Origin: a virus
IMG/VR virus record: IMGVR_UViG_3300007345_000335
Location: 1-21,666 of that record
Direction: 5' to 3' (one strand)
DNA: 21,666 nt
Below, in pieces: positions 19,685 to 21,666 of this stretch (positions within the stretch are counted from its first letter, which is position 1; each line of letters opens with the position of its first letter). The notes below the pieces were generated by a model. That model saw only the letters and a program-made list of their open reading frames with translations, was not told the origin of the DNA and made no database searches. A program made the position numbers and the translations under genes.

Positions 19685-21624
19685 CGCCTAATTCCTCTTG
19701 GAGAATAGTTTACAACCACGCCCTGTAACGTGATAGGTTTATCGTAAATAGATTCGTTTTTAATTATAAGACTCATGTTGGTACCAATACCATTGATCTT
19801 TAATCTTTCTGTTGCAACAACCGTAATACCAGTGTTATCGTTAGAAATGTCATCTTCGTTCCACTGGTCTGCAGTTACGCCAACAGTATAAGTTGTTGCT
19901 GATGGAGATGTCTTTGGTGTAAAGGTGCCTCCATAATCTAAGCTTGGCTGAACAGTAAGCGTGGTTGCAGTGTCAGCATTTACTTCTAGATTTAAATCTC
20001 TAAATCTTTTCTTTATCTGCGGAGATCCATAGTTATGGTAAGCAGTCCTAATAAAAGATGGTACTGACTGGCCATCAAAGCTAGTACCAGAATCAAGCTT
20101 TCTAACATAACCATCATCAAAACCCCCGTAAAGAACCTCAAACCCATTAGAATCTTCAGCAGAGCAAACAGAAGATATCTGGTGCTTAAAAGTAAATGGC
20201 ATAATACCTTGGTTAGATCTGTTAATATAGGTCATGGCTATGCCAGTCTTATCATCGAAGTACAGTCTGTACTGATTTTTACCCCTTACTCTTACAGATA
20301 AAATAGCGTTTGATTTTTTTTTCTGAATGTATGGATCAATAGAATCTGATGCAACAGCAGACTGAAAATCGCCAAACGCTTGGACAGTAAAGATAGAAGT
20401 GATTCCTCTATCATCCAAGAAAAATGTTTGATCCATCTTTTGGATTGTATACTCAACAGCACCAGTTCCTTGGTGAAACCTTCTTAACTCCCAATCAGCT
20501 GCGGATGAACCATACAACATAAATGTGTTGTTCTTAGTAAATACAGACATTACATCATTAACTTCTGTGGAAAACCCAGTAACAACATCACCAACAGAAA
20601 GCTCTGCAGCGCCTGTTATAGCGCTCCATTTATTTGGAGCACCAATACTAGAGTGTTGAATAGAGCCGCTAGGATAAGAATAAAACAGATGCTTTGTGTG
20701 CGCGTTTACATGTTCTGGAGTGTCAGTATCTGTTCCAGTTTTAATCTTAATAAAAGTGGTGCCATCGTAAGAGAATCCATTGTCTACTCTGTTAACGCCA
20801 TACATTGTAATTCCAGATGAGGCACCTCTGAAATTATAATTAATAAATTCGTATTTACCATTTGGATTAATAGTTTGATCGTAGATCGTTCCGTCTGCTG
20901 TTGCCACAGTTACTTTGCTTGGCTCAGCAGCTCCGTTAACTAGCGCCCTGTTAGTTCCAAGAACTGTAATATTTTCGTTATCAGTCCAAGTTCCAGTATT
21001 ATTTTTAATGGATAAATATCCAGCCGCAGTACCACCAGTCCATGTACCAGAAGATAAAGTGACGCTTGTTACAACGGCTGTTTTACCAGAGGTAGCACCT
21101 GTAATTGTATCTCCAGCAACAATCTCAGATGTACCTGTGTCAAAATTAAGCAACGACATTTGAAGGTCTTCGCCATCAACAAAACCTCCGCTAATGTCAG
21201 TCAATACCATAGTACCTTTAGCGCCAGTTTCCCACAGACCATAGTATGAAATACCAGCAAGGTTGGCAGTGGCCCCGCTAGTTGCTCCAGATATTTCTGT
21301 TGGAGTACCAGTATCTCCGGGAGTTGGCTCTCCAGAAGATGTAGTATTTTCAAAATCTAACGCTTGACCAAGCTCTACTTCAGACCATCCAGTAGATGAC
21401 GACTTATACATGCCAGCAGTTGCGCCACCTGACTTATTTCTAAATGCATAGATATTGCCATTATATACCCATACACCAAGAACAGAACCTTCACCCGGAA
21501 CAATAGTAATAAGGTTCCGTTGGTTCTCAATACGTTCTTGAAGCTCTGGTAAAAGATTTGCGTCCGCGTTCGCATCTCTTAGAACCGGATCGCCATAGGC
21601 ATACGCGCTGGCGTAGATACCCAT
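19681..21624 (-). CDS. Tail hub / packaged-DNA stabilisation protein (P22 gp10-like, beta-propeller type)
   Basis: 647 residues, nearly all beta-strand in character. Conserved-looking blocks include HLFYSYPSGSIQHSSIGAPN, VGDVVTGFSTEVNDVMSVF, the central FFLDDRGITSIFTVQAFGDF followed by DSIDPYIQ, and RLYFDDKTGIAM. This succession of short blades is that of the P22 gp10-type hub/stabilisation protein, or tail-nozzle protein, which plugs the portal-tail channel and keeps packaged DNA in. Residues 111-221 hold two copies of a Gly/Thr-rich module with GATSG-x-TA starts, likely an inserted beta domain on the tail surface. Its ATG overlaps the stop of the upstream gene (TAATG). The gene-level call is good; gp10-like versus T7 gp12-like cannot be fully separated by eye. 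Confidence 0.68.
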   Translation of the reverse strand: MGIYASAYAYGDPVLRDANADANLLPELQERIENQRNLITIVPGEGSVLGVWVYNGNIYAFRNKSGGATAGMYKSSSTGWSEVELGQALDFENTTSSGEPTPGDTGTPTEISGATSGATANLAGISYYGLWETGAKGTMVLTDISGGFVDGEDLQMSLLNFDTGTSEIVAGDTITGATSGKTAVVTSVTLSSGTWTGGTAAGYLSIKNNTGTWTDNENITVLGTNRALVNGAAEPSKVTVATADGTIYDQTINPNGKYEFINYNFRGASSGITMYGVNRVDNGFSYDGTTFIKIKTGTDTDTPEHVNAHTKHLFYSYPSGSIQHSSIGAPNKWSAITGAAELSVGDVVTGFSTEVNDVMSVFTKNNTFMLYGSSAADWELRRFHQGTGAVEYTIQKMDQTFFLDDRGITSIFTVQAFGDFQSAVASDSIDPYIQKKKSNAILSVRVRGKNQYRLYFDDKTGIAMTYINRSNQGIMPFTFKHQISSVCSAEDSNGFEVLYGGFDDGYVRKLDSGTSFDGQSVPSFIRTAYHNYGSPQIKKRFRDLNLEVNADTATTLTVQPSLDYGGTFTPKTSPSATTYTVGVTADQWNEDDISNDNTGITVVATERLKINGIGTNMSLIIKNESIYDKPITLQGVVVNYSPRGIRR

Positions 21625-21666
21625 TAGCCAACCCTAACTACATTAAGTTGCCCGTATTGAAGTAGC
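21624..21666 (-). CDS. C-terminal end of an upstream structural-operon gene, truncated by window edge
   Basis: Only 13 complete codons are present (LLQYGQLNVVRVG, then stop). The TAA overlaps the ATG of the hub gene, a TAATG junction like others in this operon, which supports this frame over the alternatives. By synteny with short-tailed phages it could be the tail adaptor or another tail component, but the fragment is too short to identify. Confidence 0.4.
   Translation of the reverse strand, partial: LLQYGQLNVVRVG

Noticed and set aside
1-21666. tRNA genes, CRISPR arrays, insertion sequences, integrase or attachment sites
   Set aside because: Reading both strands gave no cloverleaf-like intergenic segment, regular direct repeat array, transposase or integrase; there is almost no non-coding space to hold them.

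Overview
The window looks like part of an AT-rich, tailed double-stranded DNA phage genome with a short-tailed (podovirus-type) virion. Its closest resemblance is to marine podophages of Gram-negative bacteria that carry a cobalamin-dependent ribonucleotide reductase. Nothing in it looks like host chromosome. There are no rRNA or tRNA genes, IS elements, CRISPR arrays or integrase. Genes are packed end to end, with start/stop overlaps at most junctions and no non-coding gap above about 30 bases. Host and phage genus cannot be fixed from this stretch alone.

Left arm, + strand, 1-7220: a DNA replication, recombination and nucleotide-supply operon. In order it holds the end of a DnaB/Twinkle-type replicative helicase, a small PD-(D/E)XK nuclease, a four-cysteine small protein, a zinc-ribbon protein resembling phage Q antiterminators, an HNH-type nuclease, NinB (Orf), a small acidic protein, a Rad52-family annealing protein, a RecB/Cas4-like PD-(D/E)XK nuclease, SSB, a small basic protein, dUTPase, a compact class II ribonucleotide reductase, a calcineurin-like metallophosphoesterase, and a 52-residue Lar-like zinc-ribbon protein. 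Together these give strand unwinding, strand annealing and resection, ssDNA protection, and local dNTP production with dUTP removal.

Junction, about 7220-7330: the two arms converge. A C6/G6 hairpin followed by a T-run, oriented to stop + strand transcription, lies inside the 3' end of the last minus-strand gene. An 18-bp perfect AT palindrome fills the 25-base intergenic gap.

Right arm, - strand, 7246-21666: virion genes, transcribed leftward from beyond the window. In transcription order they are the tail end of an unidentified gene, a P22 gp10-like tail hub/stabilisation protein, four internal-virion-type proteins (the last with a C-terminal lytic-transglycosylase-like domain), a giant 2808-residue protein and a 93-residue protein. 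The giant protein combines a hydrophobic N-terminal region, a long charged repeat-rich linker, a zincin-like metallopeptidase segment, an ADP-ribosyltransferase-like segment and an LPD38-like C-terminal region. It fits the 'polyvalent protein' class, thought to be packaged in the capsid and delivered with the DNA. It is the most interesting item in the window.
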